A stretch of 64,000 bases of DNA from Augochlora pura. Lineage: Eukaryota > Arthropoda > Insecta > Hymenoptera > Halictidae. The stretch lies in contig NC_135774.1 of NCBI RefSeq assembly GCF_028453695.1, positions 29,450,001 through 29,514,000 of the forward strand, given 5' to 3'. The notes under the pieces are model-generated. The model did no database searches and was not told the DNA's origin. It saw only the letters and a program-made list of their open reading frames with translations. Made by a program: the position numbers and the translations under genes. How positions within the stretch are numbered: position 1 is the stretch's first letter; every line of letters begins with the position of its first letter. Shown here piece by piece: positions 31,921-43,505 of this stretch.

Positions 31921-32276
31921 TCTGTCTATTTCCGTGCCTTTCTGAAAATCTGACAGTCTACCTATTAGCCTCTCTGCTGTCCCCACTCCCATCCTTTTTG
32001 AATACTTGAAAAAGTATTGCAGAACCGTATTGCCCGCAGAACTGGACAGTTTCGGCGGCGAGGCAAGAAACTCGACCGATTCGTTCACGGAACCCGCTAA
32101 TGAAAGCCCGCGCGGACGACGGTTCATTAATTTCAAGAGCGTCTGAATATTCCGGAGTATATCGACGCGTCAACGGGAGATGGAGCTCGGCCAACGGATT
32201 AACCTAGAATGCCGAGGTCGCCGAGCCGGAGATCTGGAGCATCGATAGGCCGTCGACATTCGATTCCGGGCAACCC
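31921..32276. other. unique stretch, no gene seen
   Basis: Moderately GC-rich unique sequence with no convincing frame. Confidence 0.4.
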
Positions 32277-32304
32277 CTCTCTCTCTCTCTCTCGCTCTCT
32301 CTCG
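32277..32304 (+). repeat. (CT)n microsatellite
   Basis: CT run with one GCT interruption. Confidence 0.93.
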
Positions 32305-32718
32305 TTTCGAATCACCGAACCTGACCACGTACAACCGGGTCCCCACGATCTGTCGAGCTCTAGCCGTGCCAAAATTCCCCGATGAAACCCCGAGACTGCG
32401 CTCCCTTAACCGTCCGACCAACCCCTTTCGTCCCCCTTCTCCTCCCCCCAAACTGAATACGATTCTTGGCTCGATTTTGACTCGGCAATCTGAAAAAAAA
32501 GACTCCGTCCAACGTACACCGGCGGCTCCTGGCTCGAGAACTTTGGTCGCAAACTTTCATTGTTTGCCGAGTTGTCGCGCGGGTCTCGCTGATTTATTTT
32601 TTCCTTTTTTTTTCGTTCTTGTGGGTGGATTTTATTAGGTTGCGCGATAAGTCGACGACGAGAAGAAGGCGAAGAAAGTTGACGGAATTCTGATGAAAGT
32701 TGGATTAATTTTTGTGAT
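32305..32718. other. GC-rich stretch, no gene seen
   Basis: Unique sequence with a pyrimidine patch near 32425-32447. Frames of 66-93 codons overlap on both strands. Confidence 0.4.
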
Positions 32719-32862
32719 TTGTTGTCGCGGGGATAGTTTTGTGAAACTTAGCCTGATTGGAAGATGGAAGTTTCTTCTTTCAGATAGGGTAGATTATTTT
32801 GAAGTGGATTTGTGAGGTTATTTTTAAAAATTAAAATGATTCGAACTCTGATATCGAGGATT
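32719..32862 (+). repeat. dispersed module, class 4 copy
   Basis: GAAACTTAGCCTGATTGGAA, TTCTTCTTTCAGATAGGGTA, then GTTATTTTTAAAAATTAAAA and GATTCGAACTCTGATAT. The same blocks occur in order at 63185-63320, so the homology is about 135 bp. A shorter third copy follows at 32909. Confidence 0.75.
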
Positions 32863-32908
32863 TTATAGGATTCTAATGGTAAAGTTTGAATGGATTTTAA
32901 AATAAGTT

Positions 32909-32990
32909 TCTGTGAAGCTATTTCCATAAAATTTGCCTCAAATGAAAGCTCAAAGCATCCACTTTAACCCACTATACCTCAAATTACGAT
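32909..32990 (+). repeat. dispersed module, class 4 partial copy
   Basis: CTATTTCCATAAAATTTGCC and TCAAATGAAAGCTCAAAGCA match the start of the class 4 copy at 63194. Confidence 0.55.
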
Positions 32991-34920
32991 AAAATTACAA
33001 CAAACACAATTTTCTGTTCCCCTTTCCCACCTATTCGACGCAACCCCCAATCTCTACGCCGCTCTAAATACAAATCCAAAAATTAAATTCACCAACCAAC
33101 GTCCCATTGCAGAATGAATTCACACCACATTAACACACATTCCACCATCGCTTATTCATTAAAATTGCCAAATATCCGCATACCTATGAACAAGTCCAAA
33201 TTAGACAATTAACTCCTCGCACTCGAACGACACCCCTGCGGCGCCGCCGGAAACTCAGTCGCATTACAACCCGAAACAAGTTCGAAATAATTAAATCCGC
33301 GCGACGCGAATATAAACGCGATCTCTCACATTTTCCTTCTTTTGTAAAATATTCCGAAAATATTTCGAATTCACTGTAACAATTCAGCGAATCCCCCTAA
33401 AATATCCACGTTCCATAAAAATAAAATAGTTCGATAAAAATAAAAACCAGCGGCGACTGGTTCGCGAAAAGGGGTAACCGTCGGTCTAATTGGCCGGTGT
33501 TGCGTGGCCGAATCCGCCGGCTAACCACGTGACGACCCGTGAAACTTGGAAAACAATGCGCGGGCGGCGCACGGACGGCGAAACGGCCGCGGCGCTCCAG
33601 TTTCGCTGTTCCGCGCGAAAGGAAGAGGCTCTCTCGAACGGGAGCACGCGAACCGGCAATTCGCGGCCGAGTTCCGGCGGGAACGTAGCGGAATTTTCGC
33701 GGCGATCGAGGCAAAAGGGAAAGGGGAGCAGGAAGAGAGGAGGGAAAGGGTGGCGTGCAGGAGGGGAGGCAAACGGAACCGGGTCTAATGGCCGTGTTTT
33801 AGCGACGGCCCGCGCGCCCCGTCCCGGTCCTGAAATCCCGAAACAATCAGCTCTGATAACCCGCAGTTTTCCAACTCGGCGGCCCGCGCCGAGCCTGCGA
33901 ACACAATAAAACCGGCCGATTCACCCATTGTTCGGGCTCGCGCGCGGCCCGACGCGCGAAGCCGGCTAGTTGAGCCTCGATAATCCGCGTGCGTGCCGCG
34001 GAGAGAGGACTCTCGATTTTCTACGTGCCCTCGGCGCAGTCCCTTTAATCACTGGCCACCCCTCTCCACCTCCACCTCCTCCTTCTCCCTTCATTTCCGT
34101 TCTCTCCCCTCCATCGCCCTCGGAGTCGTTCATTTATTTAACCAAGGGTCTTGTAACTCGGGCCAATAGTTTTGCAATTAACAATTTTTTAAATCTAAAC
34201 TATGTTAGTATTAGTAGTAATAATTTAGTAGTAAATTATTATGTATATATAATATGTTAATATTATGTATATAGTATACGAATTATTGTGGAACGTGATT
34301 GAATAATTTTCGAAAGATGTCATAATCGTCAGAACCGTGTTGAAAGCCGCGACGTCACTTCTAATAAATTTCTATGGGGACAAGAAGTCTACGGCGCTGC
34401 TTATGGGGCATCGATGGCGTGGATCCCGGTTCGATCCTCCTCTCTCCCGTTGACCATAACGCCGGCGCCGTTCTAACCGTGAGATATCATGCTCCTAACG
34501 CGCGGTTAATGGATACGGGCGTGTCCCGGAGGAGGGCCGAGACGCGGATGTTCCACGGGATTAAGAGAAATGGACGTTGACGGGGGCCCGACGCGACAAG
34601 AAGATCCGCAATAAGAGCCGGCCAATATTTATCGTCTGACGGTGGTGCCCGGAACCGGAGCCGCCGCCGTCGTCGTCGTCTACGACGATATCAATTATCC
34701 CGTTTTGCTTTTCGCCACCGCGTAATTAACACCCCTGTCCGTTTCCCGCGCCAGGAATTTTTAATATCGAGCGCCACCCCGCGGGAATTCCGTTTCCCCG
34801 CGTCGCGGGAAGACGACCGCGTTTTCATGGGAAAACAGGAATCGAACGATCGAAACGGAGTTCTATGTGGTTAGAGAGGAAGTTGTATTTTTAACATTGA
34901 TAATGTCTATTATGATTTTT
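32991..34920. other. AT-rich, then long GC-rich island, no gene seen
   Basis: A solo TTAA-element end (TTAACTCCTCGCACTCGAAC) lies at 33209. 33440-34130 is CpG-rich; two plus frames (139 and 80 codons) and one minus frame (83-105 codons) overlap there, which argues against coding. 34150-34330 is AT-rich. 34370-34860 is a second GC-rich island with ATATCAATTATCCCG and GCGTAATTAACACC words, possible regulatory DNA. Confidence 0.4.
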
Positions 34921-35025
34921 AGCAATTTTATTTTTAGCAATTTTATTTCTAGCAATTTTATTTTTAGCAATTTTATTTTTAGCAATTTTATTTTTATGAA
35001 TTTTAGTTTCATCAATTTTGTGCTC
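34921..35025 (+). repeat. 15-bp minisatellite, about seven units
   Basis: AGCAATTTTATTTTT repeats at 34921, 34936, 34951, 34966 and 34981, with two decayed units to 35025. Because the unit is five codons, frames on both strands show pentapeptide repeats (SNFIF, LKIKL); these come from the repeat and there is no sign of a gene. Confidence 0.95.
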
Positions 35026-36666
35026 GCGCGAAGTATTACTTCACAATGACGCAATTTTCCATGAATTTCTCCCGTGACCCCGAAGTCTTTCGATAAAAAT
35101 GCAAGGCTGCATAGGAAACGGGCTGTCACTGCAACGCGCGGACGCAGTCTATCGCTTTCGTTATCGGCGGGCAATATGTCGCGGTAAAATGCCCGGTAAT
35201 CCCTTCGCCTAACCGCGCGATATGTCGAGTCAGTCGTTGTTGCACTGCAAACCACTTGGTTATCGCCCGGGCCCTTGTCACGTTCCCCTTAGCGTATTAC
35301 CATCGACCGTTTCCATCAACCATTACACCGGCCATTAACCGCGCTCACGAAAGTTATTTTAATTAAACGATCTTTATTACTCTTCGATTTTTCGAGAGGA
35401 ATAATTTAAATAGAAATTTTTAACTACGCTGACAAAATATTGTAATATTAAAATATTACAATATCGCAATATTTAAATATTAAAATATTAAATCATGACA
35501 GTATTAAAATCTTAGAATCTCAAAATTTTAGAACTCAAAAATCTAAAAATCTTAAAATCTTAAAATATTAACAATGCTAAAAACAATAAATATTCTCCAT
35601 AGAACATAAACTCTACAAAGAATATTAAGTACTAAATTTGCATTAAAAATGATCAAATCACGCTATTTAAACTGGAAGGTCATCGGCCACAGAAAGAATG
35701 GCAACAGCAAGAGATCGAGCGCAACAATCGGCCGCATCTACGATGGATTAAATCCGGCGAGCGCGTCGGATTCGAAATAAACAACGAGACGTAGAAACCG
35801 TGACGGAAACGTACGAAAATCCGTGCGCGTCCGATAATTCCGTACACAGGAGAGAAACGCGATAGCATAACCGGATAGAGCCGTGGAGCGAAACGATTAT
35901 ACCGGAGCGGAGTATAAAAATTCGCGCTTCCGGCTCGCGTCGCTCGCAAAAATAAAAAACTGAAAGAGAAAAAGAAAACTATAGAGAGAGGGAGAAAGAT
36001 AGAAAGGGAGAGGTCCGAGGCAGTTCGATAGATTTATCGGCGAGCCGGTTGATAAATGAGCCGCTCGTAAAGCAGCCACCGACGAGACCCGGCTCGTTTC
36101 TGTTTGCTCGTCTCGTTCGAGTAATATCGAGCGACGTTAATGCGTATTCCTACGCTCTGCCAGTCGCGTATCGACGTCTCTAACTATATTCCGCGATGAT
36201 TATTGTTGCCTATCGTCCGGGTCAGGGCTGCGACTAATGGCCCTTGAACCTTTCCCTCGATGGGCGCTACGTGATAAGTAGACTAAAGGGGACCGTTCGG
36301 AATTTTGCAGAGGGGACACGATTCCGATCGATCTCTCACGGCGAATTTCGCTCGCAGCGTCGCCGCCAATTGTTTGTTGATACGACGGAGACACGGATCG
36401 ACGATTTATTTGTTGGATCTGTTCGAGTCGTGATAATCGCTGCACTGGAACGATCGAGATCGATTTATGCAACAATACTCGACGCGTTTAGTATGATACG
36501 ACTAGACTAGAGAAGATAATCTTCTTTAAGCAGTTTTAATTGGTAATTAATAACAATAATTGTCGATAATTTTAACATTAATTCAGAGCGACTTAATTAA
36601 TATTTTTTAATAACTGGAAAGCAAGGTTATGTCAATAGTAAATAACATTAATTCAGCGACTTAAAT
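35026..36666. other. unique stretch with a long AT palindrome, no gene seen
   Basis: 35040-35350 and 35680-36500 are moderately GC-rich. 35430-35580 is AT-rich with many AAATATTAAAATATT words and a perfect palindrome (35437-35464). Frames of 60-91 codons are not convincing. Confidence 0.4.
35437..35464. repeat. perfect AT-rich palindrome, 13-bp arms
   Basis: ATATTGTAATATT, a two-base spacer, then AATATTACAATAT. Confidence 0.9.
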
Positions 36667-36863
36667 AATTTTAGACGCCAAAATTAAATCACGCCTTACT
36701 ATAAATTATTACAGTATAACTAGAAAATGAATCGACGCTACTATTATCTCTATCGCAGCGATTTTAGTCGCCAAAATTAAATCACGCGTTGCTATAAACT
36801 ATTACATTACAACTAGAAACTAAATCGACGTTACTCACATGTCAATCGCAGCGAAAATCGGTC
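36667..36863 (+). repeat. 103-bp tandem repeat, two units
   Basis: GACGCCAAAATTAAATCACG (about 36674) recurs as GTCGCCAAAATTAAATCACG 103 bases later. Both are followed by CTATAAA, an AACTAGAAA word and AATCGACG. A shorter relative (ATTAATTCAGAGCGACTTAA) lies upstream near 36579. Confidence 0.9.
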
Positions 36864-37216
36864 GACGAGAACCGGTGCCCCGATTCGCGAGCAAAAACAG
36901 ACGTTCTTCGTAGATCGTAAAGCGAAAAAAGGTCGGACGACGATCATCCGGTGAACGCGCGCCATTTTTTTCCTGAAGACGTATTATTTCGGAAGAGAAT
37001 GGCTTGCGAGAGGTGTCCCGACGCGATCCAATATTTCCTTCGATTGCTCTCGCGTCGCACTGTGTGTCCTCGTCGCAGGGACCCCCCGGCTCGTAAAATG
37101 CGAACTAGCCAAGGGAGGGACAGGCTCTCCCCCCCCCCCCCTCCCCTTCCTTCGTTTCCTACGGGGGCATAAATTTCGCGGAACACGCGGGCGAAATTCG
37201 GTTACGCGGACGAACG
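36864..37216. other. GC-rich stretch, no gene seen
   Basis: Unique sequence ending in a C-rich run at 37130-37145. Minus frames that continue into the GA array are not genes. Confidence 0.4.
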
Positions 37217-37440
37217 GCGAAAGCGGAAAGCGAGAAAGCGACAGCAAGAGAAAGGGTAAGCTACAGAAAGAGAAAGAGAGCAAGAGAGAGAAAGCGAGAA
37301 AAAGAGAAAGAGAGCGAATTGGCGAGAGAGTGAGAGCAAAGAGAGAGCGAATCGGCGAAAGAGCGAGAGCAAGAGAGAGTGAAAGAAAGAGAGCGAGAGC
37401 AAGAGAGAGCGAATCGGTGAAAAGAGCGAGAGCAATAGGG
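37217..37440 (+). repeat. GA-rich minisatellite with AGCGA words
   Basis: GAGAGCGAGAGCAAGAGAGA and GAGCGAATCGGCGA units repeat loosely over 220 bp. GAGCGAATYGG occurs three times (about 37313, 37346, 37407). The 234-codon minus frame across it is Leu/Ser repeat and not a gene. Confidence 0.93.
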
Positions 37441-39102
37441 TGCGGGAACAAGAGAGCAACGCGAGAGGATTCATATAGAGAGTGTCCCTCGAAAGCGTTT
37501 CTTCCCTTCGAGATTCGACGGAACGATATCACACAATAATAGTAAAAATTTGATCGACCCGTGAACCCATCGGCCCCACGCTGCGAATTACAAACGTTCA
37601 GAAGACTGACATCGTCGCCCGAGGAGACCCGATCCTCTCCGCACTCTTTTCGCTCCTTTCGTTTTCCGTCGGTCTCTCGAGGGACCATCTCTCTCTTTCT
37701 TCAACCCTGAACTAGAACCCCGCCTCTTAAGGTTATAGGGATCCGCATTGGAGTACGCGTGCATAAATTAACCCCTTAACGCTTGTCTATGATTCGCGAA
37801 AGTATTCAGTAGAACTTCAAGTGGATCACAGAAGCCTTTGCAATCTGTTGTCTCTTCTCGTCCACAAAGGGTTAACGTTCTTCTCTCTAATAACGAGTAG
37901 CAAAATCCGTCGATATTTATCTCCGCCATGGAGACGTCTCTGAAGCCTCGATCAAGTTGAGATCATCGAAGACAAGAGCAGCCTTATGCCAGAAGAATCT
38001 CCCGATTTCTGCGAAGATCGTCGCGGCAGCCGCTTCCGTCACCGACAAACAAAGCGTTCGGTGCGTCGATTGTAGGGCAAGTTCGTCGGTTTCGCAAGGG
38101 AGGAAGAGAGCGGAGCCGCGGTCGGTTGGCCAGCTGCCAAGCAACGGGCATCATGGCGGCCCGGTTTGGTTCCCGCGGATCGAAGCAGCCCGGCCATCGG
38201 GCACGGCGGTCGCGTCGTAACGTTCGCGAACGAGCCACCAAAATCCGGAGCCCGAAATTTTACAGTTCCGTGCGGGAAAAAGCAGCGACTGGCCGCGTTA
38301 CAGCGACTTTCCTCTACGCTTCGAGTAAAACCGTTCGCGATGATGCCGCGACGAACAAGGCCCGCGGGAAACACGGGGGGGTCGCGAACGACCCGTTTGC
38401 GCGTCGAACCCCATCGGCGGACTGTTCCTGGCCGCTGCACTTTTACGGTCAAGTGGTACGAGTCAATAACTCGCAACGTTACGGCGAGTCGTACAGGCTG
38501 CGAGAGATCGCCGGTCGATTCCGCTCCGCTGGATGAGACTCGCGCGGGAGCCGATGCTAGCCGCGCGCGGACCAATCGCCCCGGCCCACTCGTAAAACCA
38601 ACAATCTCGGCTCGGCGAGCGAAGGAACGTCGAAATAATAACTGCGCTGTCGCTTTTCTCGAGTGCTGCGCCGCTCGCTGGCTCGCCGGGCTCGATAATT
38701 ACTATATCGCGGTGGTTCGCTGCGTTTGTTTATACAGAATTTCGATGGTTTTGTTCGCAAATTTGTTGTATCGCGAATTGGGTATGCAGGTGCGAAATAA
38801 TATCAGTAGTTTGATAATAGTGCAACGTTTAATTCGTTGCGTGAATTGTTGTGCCGTTGGTGGAGTTTCATTTGTTGCACTTTGTTTCTTCTTATTTTAT
38901 TTTATTACGATTTTAGGTCCATTCTATTCTATTTGATTTTTTTTTATATTATAATATTAGTCTACTTTATTCTATCTTATTTTATATTATTTCTATTTTA
39001 CCATATCTCACTTCCATTCAATTCCTTCTACTTCTACTTTGCCTCACGCTATATTCTATTTTAAATATAATTTTAAAATTTTATATTTAAAATTTTTAAT
39101 AT
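37441..39102. other. GC-rich island with several open frames, then AT-rich DNA
   Basis: A weak TTAA-bounded block lies at 37768-37875 (CCCCTTAACGCTTG...ACAAAGGG between TTAA sites); it may be a degraded family member. 37980-38720 is CpG-rich and open in two plus frames (136 and 256 codons) and one minus frame (178 codons) at once. None has a recognisable motif, so no gene is called. 38880-39100 is AT- and pyrimidine-rich. Confidence 0.45.
37768..37875. mobile_element. possible degraded TTAA MITE
   Basis: TTAA at 37768-37771, then CCCCTTAACGCTTGTC. The right end is CCACAAAGGG before TTAA at 37872-37875. Only the CCC/GGG ends and TTAA sites fit; the interior does not clearly match other copies. 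Confidence 0.4.
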
Positions 39103-39140
39103 ACAGTAAACGTTGTCTAAAAAAGCGACGAGTTGCCAAA
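39103..39140 (+). mobile_element. solo transposon terminus, CAGTAAACGTTGTCTAA type
   Basis: TA followed by CAGTAAACGTTGTCTAAAAA and then AGCGACGAG resembles the end of a TA-duplicating element of the pogo/Tc1-mariner group. I find no matching inverted end downstream, so this is a fragment or a resemblance. Confidence 0.35.
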
Positions 39141-39554
39141 AAAATTCTCCGCGATTTTTCGTCCGCGAACAGTTAATAAATTTCAGTTAATCCGTGCCAG
39201 CAGTCCACTGACCGCGAAGTATAATTTATTGTAGTATTGTCCCTTATACTATTCCTGTTATGGAGAAGGCAGAGCGGTAGAGTAGTGGCTCCACGGATAT
39301 GTGTGTGTGTGTAATAAATTTAATCCAGCTCTGATTTCTCGCGAGAAGCCTCTGTAGCGCGTACGTGACCGCAATTTTATAGCTCGCATTGAGAACCAGT
39401 TCTCATACACGACCGTGCATCTTGCTAATTCATTGCGGTGCATGATAATGGCCACCCAGTTTTGATACCGGGACTAGAACGAAATCATTACCTGCGTATT
39501 TCGGAGAACAACTTCGCGGAAAAAGACGTGGAACAGAAACGGTTCAAAGAGTGT
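39141..39554. other. unique stretch, no gene seen
   Basis: Moderate GC, includes a short (GT)n at 39300-39311. Nothing recognisable. Confidence 0.4.
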
Positions 39555-40375
39555 CTTCCATTTTGTATTCTGTATTTCATATCTTGTACCTTGCATCTAC
39601 AATAGTATGTTACATTTTGAAAATCTATTATATCTAATGTCATATCAGGTACCTTATATTTTGGTACTCTGTATCCTGTATCTGGTCTGCCATATTTTAT
39701 ATCTTGTATCAAGGTATTTCGAATGTCACATATGGTACCTTATAGCATCTATTTAGTATCCTGTGTCTGCTCTGGCATATTTTATATTTCGTATCTTGAA
39801 CTTTAAATGTCATATTTGGTAGTACTTTGTATTATGTAGTTAGTATCTTATATTGTATATCTAGTAAATTACATTTTATATCTTGTCTTTCGAGTGTCAT
39901 ATTTACTACCTTGTATCTCGTATTTCGAATTTCATATCTGCTACCTTGTATCTCGTATTTCGAATCTCATATCTGGTATCTTGTACCTACTATATCATAT
40001 TTTGTATCTGGTATTAATCATGACACATTTTGTATCTCGTACCTTGTATTTAGTATCTCGCCTGTCATATCTACTACCTTGTACCTAGTATTTAGCATCC
40101 TGCATCTCATCCATCACATTTCATATCCTGTATCTTACATTTCGAATCCCCTATCTAGCACCTTGTACCTCACACTTGCTATCTCATATCTCACATCCAC
40201 TCTGCCACTTTTCAATCTCATGCCATACACTTCAAATTTCAATCTCGTACCATACACTTCAAATCTCAAACCTACTACCCCGTATCTCCCATTAAATATC
40301 TCTCATCTTGTATCTCTTACCACACGTCTCTAATCTCCTGCACCATCGCTCGCACCTTCTACCCCCGTATCCCGT
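39555..40375 (+). repeat. long degenerate TATCTYGTAT minisatellite
   Basis: About 820 bp are built from TATCTTGTAT, TATCTCGTAT, TTCATATCTG and related words. In places the period is 35 bp (TTGTATCTCGTATTTCGAAT at 39911 and 39946). Motifs drift toward CATCTCATAT forms at the right end. The Ile/Ser/Tyr-rich frame of 168 codons is a by-product. Confidence 0.92.
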
Positions 40376-40952
40376 GCATTAGCACGTCGCGTTAATTAGC
40401 GAACGAGCGAGACAGCCGAAACGCCGATGACAATATCGCGCGCGCGCGCGCAGTTCCGCGCTAAAGAGAGCAAGATCGACGCGGCGAAGGATCCGGCTAA
40501 AGAGAGCAAGAGCGACGCGGCGGGACAGGTTCGAGCGAATATATCGGGGGAAAACGGCGCGAGTCCCGCGGTCGCTGTCGCAGAAATTCCGGGACAAATG
40601 TTATTCCCGGCGACGAATATTCCCGCGCGTGTATTCAACCGCCTCGAGGAGCTGGATGCGATCGCGGCAACCACCGCCGCCGCTGCGCGGATCCCCGTTT
40701 CTTATCCGTGAATTATGCACAAGTTGCTTCGGCGTCGCGGCGTCGCCGAGGATCAGCGCGACGCACACACCGCCAATTGGAGACGCGTGTCGGTAGCTGT
40801 CGCGGAAATAGGATAACGAGCCGGCGGGATCCTGCGCCCGGGACGACGTCTCGCGTTGCGGCCCATCCGTCGCGACGCCGACAGTACACTGCAGCGAAAA
40901 GCTATAGCATACCGCAAGCAGTTGCTCGTGACCGAAATCTGCTACGTGATTG

Positions 40953-40985
40953 TTAAACTCTTTGAACTCGACGCCATTTCGTCTG
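40953..40985 (+). mobile_element. solo left end of TTAA MITE family
   Basis: TTAAACTCTTTGAACTCGAC then GCCATTTCGTC aligns with TTAACCCTTTGCCCTCGAAG and GCCATTTTAAG of copy A. No partner end is seen nearby. Confidence 0.5.
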
Positions 40986-42092
40986 CAAATCTAAAATAAT
41001 TTTTCTCGCTTCCCCTTTGATGTATGGATATTTAAAGATATTTAAAGATATGATATTTAATTAAAATTGAAAGTAAATCTGCAATTTTATCCCTGGATTT
41101 CACATTTATTTCGTCCAACCAAAAATGCATCAATCTTCCCGGAACGCGTCGATTTTCGTTCGTTCCCCGAGCGCAGAAAAATCGTCGTCGCCCCGGAGCG
41201 ACGTTTCCCGTCGCGCCCGACGAAGCGTGCCGGGGAACGCGTGTCTCACCGCGAGCAACGAATTAATACGACGCCGGGGCTCGTTGGCAGCCAGACGATT
41301 GTAAAAACGTTGTGTCTTAACCCGACCAACGAAAAAACGCGCGACGTCGCCTTGGCTCTCCCCCGAGCTTTGTTCGAGCCGAAAAGGATCAGCTCGCCGG
41401 GAGAAAACGCTCGCGGCCAAGTCGGCTCGCTCGTTCGCGCGAGTTGCTCCCTCCGCGGACGCGCGACAATCGTGTCCGCTCGTTATCGCCGCGACGCTCC
41501 TTTTCCCGTTCGACGACTCCCATTGTCCATCCCGGCCCCCCTTGCCCCTTAAACCCTTACGCGAACTTACGCGGACAAATTAACGTCGCGACGCACCGCC
41601 GCGAAACGGATTCAATTTATAGTCCGTCTGAGAAGAAGAATCGTCTGCCCGGTAACTAGTGTCCATTGTTCGACGAAGAAAGACGCCGGAACGACGGTGA
41701 TATCCGCGACATTCCACCTTCCTTTTTCTCTCTCTCTCCGTCCATGGTTATCGTCGGTTCCCGCCAGTTTTTCGCTTCATACAGATTTTGGAGGATCGTC
41801 TCGCGGCTTTGCAGATTTTTCCCAGAGGGTCCTTCGGACTCTCGCCAGGATCTACGAGTCTCTCGAGAAGGATCAAAGCTCGTCGAGGGGCGAGGCGAAG
41901 TCGAGACTGTGGTCCGTCCGATTGCTGTTTCAGTTTCGAGTTCGCTTCGATGAGGTGGTTTTTACGCGGTATTGAGTCTACCAAGGATCTACCATTGGGG
42001 TCAAGGATCTACCATCTACCATTTGAGGGGCTGTGGATAATAGTAATAATCTGTTTAATAATAATAGTAATAATAATAATAAACCGGTCGAA

Positions 42093-42116
42093 ACGGCATC
42101 GAGTGCAAAGGGTTAA
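42093..42116 (-). mobile_element. solo right end of TTAA MITE family
   Basis: GGCATCGAGTGCAAAGGG directly before TTAA (42113-42116). It matches the right end of copy B. The left partner was not found in the (AAT)-rich sequence before it. Confidence 0.55.
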
Positions 42117-42476
42117 AAATCTTCCAAACAAAAAATCATCCCTCAACATCGCCCCAAATTCCAAACTCTACCATATAATCCATGCTTCCCTAATTTTTGC
42201 AAAGCACCAATAGAAATCTACAAAGTTCCCCGCATCCGTCAAAAACCATATCCAACAGTTCCAGCGTTCTGGATTTTCAGTTCCAGTGTCCCGGATTTTC
42301 CGATCGCGTGATAAAACGCAGCGGCTTCCAGATTACAGTAGCAGATAAGATAGACAGGCGGCGCTGCCTCGGATCGCGATGTCAAATTCGAATTGAATTC
42401 GTCGAGGACTACTGTGGGCACGACGGCGGTGGTAATGCCGGGTTTGCGCGAAAGCAGGCGCGGGGATGGAGAGGTG

Positions 42477-42478
<2 letters not shown>

Positions 42479-42516
<38 letters not shown>
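42479..42516 (+). repeat. (GA)n microsatellite
   Basis: Eighteen or so uninterrupted GA units. Confidence 0.97.
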
Positions 42517-42517
<1 letters not shown>

Positions 42518-42725
42518 CGCGTTTCGAGAGGGACACGCACAGGAGGAGAGGCTAGTGTCAGGGCCTCGCCGGTTTATCCGCGCGATTATCTTGGCCCACT
42601 TCGGCCGAGATCGACGCGATAGGTCCGAGGGGTGACAGCACTCGATATGACACTCGATAAATTTACGAGGACGACCCTCGACGTCCGTCGGGCTCGACGG
42701 CACGTCGCGTCGAGCCTCGATAGCC
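42517..42725. other. GC-rich spacer between GA arrays
   Basis: Unique CpG-rich sequence with no supported gene. Confidence 0.4.
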
Positions 42726-43505
42726 TGCGGAGGGCGGGAGAGTATGAGGGAGCGCGAGAGGATGCGAGAGAGTATGAGATAGTAAAGGGGAGTGCGAGAG
42801 GGTAAAGGACAGTGTCAGGGTGCGAGAGGGTGAAGGGGAGTGTGAGAGGATGCGAGGGAGTGCGAGAGGGTGTGGGGGAGTGTGAGAGGATGCGAGAGGG
42901 CGCGAAGCAGTGCGAGAGCTCGCGAGAGGGTCCGACAAAGCGCGAGAGAATGCGAGAACGCGCGAGAGGCTGAGGGAAAATCTGAGAGAGTGCGAGAGGG
43001 TGCGAGAGGGTACAGGGGAGTGTGAGAGAACGAGAGAAGGTCCAAGAGGGTGCGAGAGGACAAGAGAAGGTCCGAGGGACTGTGGAAGGGTAGGGGGGAG
43101 TGTGAGAGGACGAGAGAAGGTCCGAGAGGTTGCGAGAGGACGCGATAGGGTAGGGGAGAGTATGAGAGGACGAGAGAAGGTCCAAGAGGGTGTGAAGCAG
43201 CGCGAGAGCTCGCGAGAGGGTCCGACAGAGCGCGAGAGAATGCAAAAGTTCTCGAGAGGGCGACAAAATGTAATTTTTTTTTCCTCCAAAAAGGAGAAAG
43301 CGAGAGAGTGCGTGAGGGTCCGAGAGAGAGTACGAGAGGCCGAAAGAAAGTCTGAGAGATTGCGGATAGGGTCCGACAGATCGCGAGGGAATGCAAAACC
43401 ACGTCAGAGGACGAGAGAGGATCCGAGAGGACGAGAAAGGATCCGAGAGGACGCGAGAGAGTCCGAGAACACGAGAGAGTGTCCAAGAGGACGCGGTAGG
43501 GTGCC
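42726..43505 (+). repeat. long GA-rich minisatellite, TGCGAGAGGG unit
   Basis: About 780 bp made of GTGCGAGAGGGT, GTGTGAGAGGA, GAGAGAAGGTCC and AGAGGACG words, mostly at 10- to 21-bp spacing. A non-repeat patch (GACAAAATGTAATTTTTTTT) near 43261 interrupts it. The unit lacks stop codons in most frames, so four frames of 208-226 codons are open over the same bases. They are products of the array. Confidence 0.95.

Larger units (their letters stand above)
40376..42478. other. GC-rich islands, no gene seen
   Basis: 40380-40950 and 41140-41990 are CpG-rich; in each, plus and minus frames of 80-161 codons overlap. Within 40450-40530 a near repeat (GCTAAAGAGAGCAAGATCGA and GCTAAAGAGAGCAAGAGCGA, 37 bp apart) is present. 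A TTAA-element left end (TTAAACTCTTTGAACTCGAC) is at 40953 and a right end (CATCGAGTGCAAAGGG before TTAA) at 42112. (AAT)n is at 42058-42082. Confidence 0.45.

Noticed and set aside
34395..34450. GGTTCGATCCT word, possible tRNA B box
   Set aside because: The upstream sequence cannot be folded into a cloverleaf and lacks an A box.
36984..37688. 234-codon minus frame
   Set aside because: The central part is Leu-Ser repeat from a GA-rich minisatellite; the flanks show no motif.
38039..38936. Frames of 136, 178 and 256 codons
   Set aside because: Three frames on two strands are open together in a CpG-rich island, and none has a recognisable domain.
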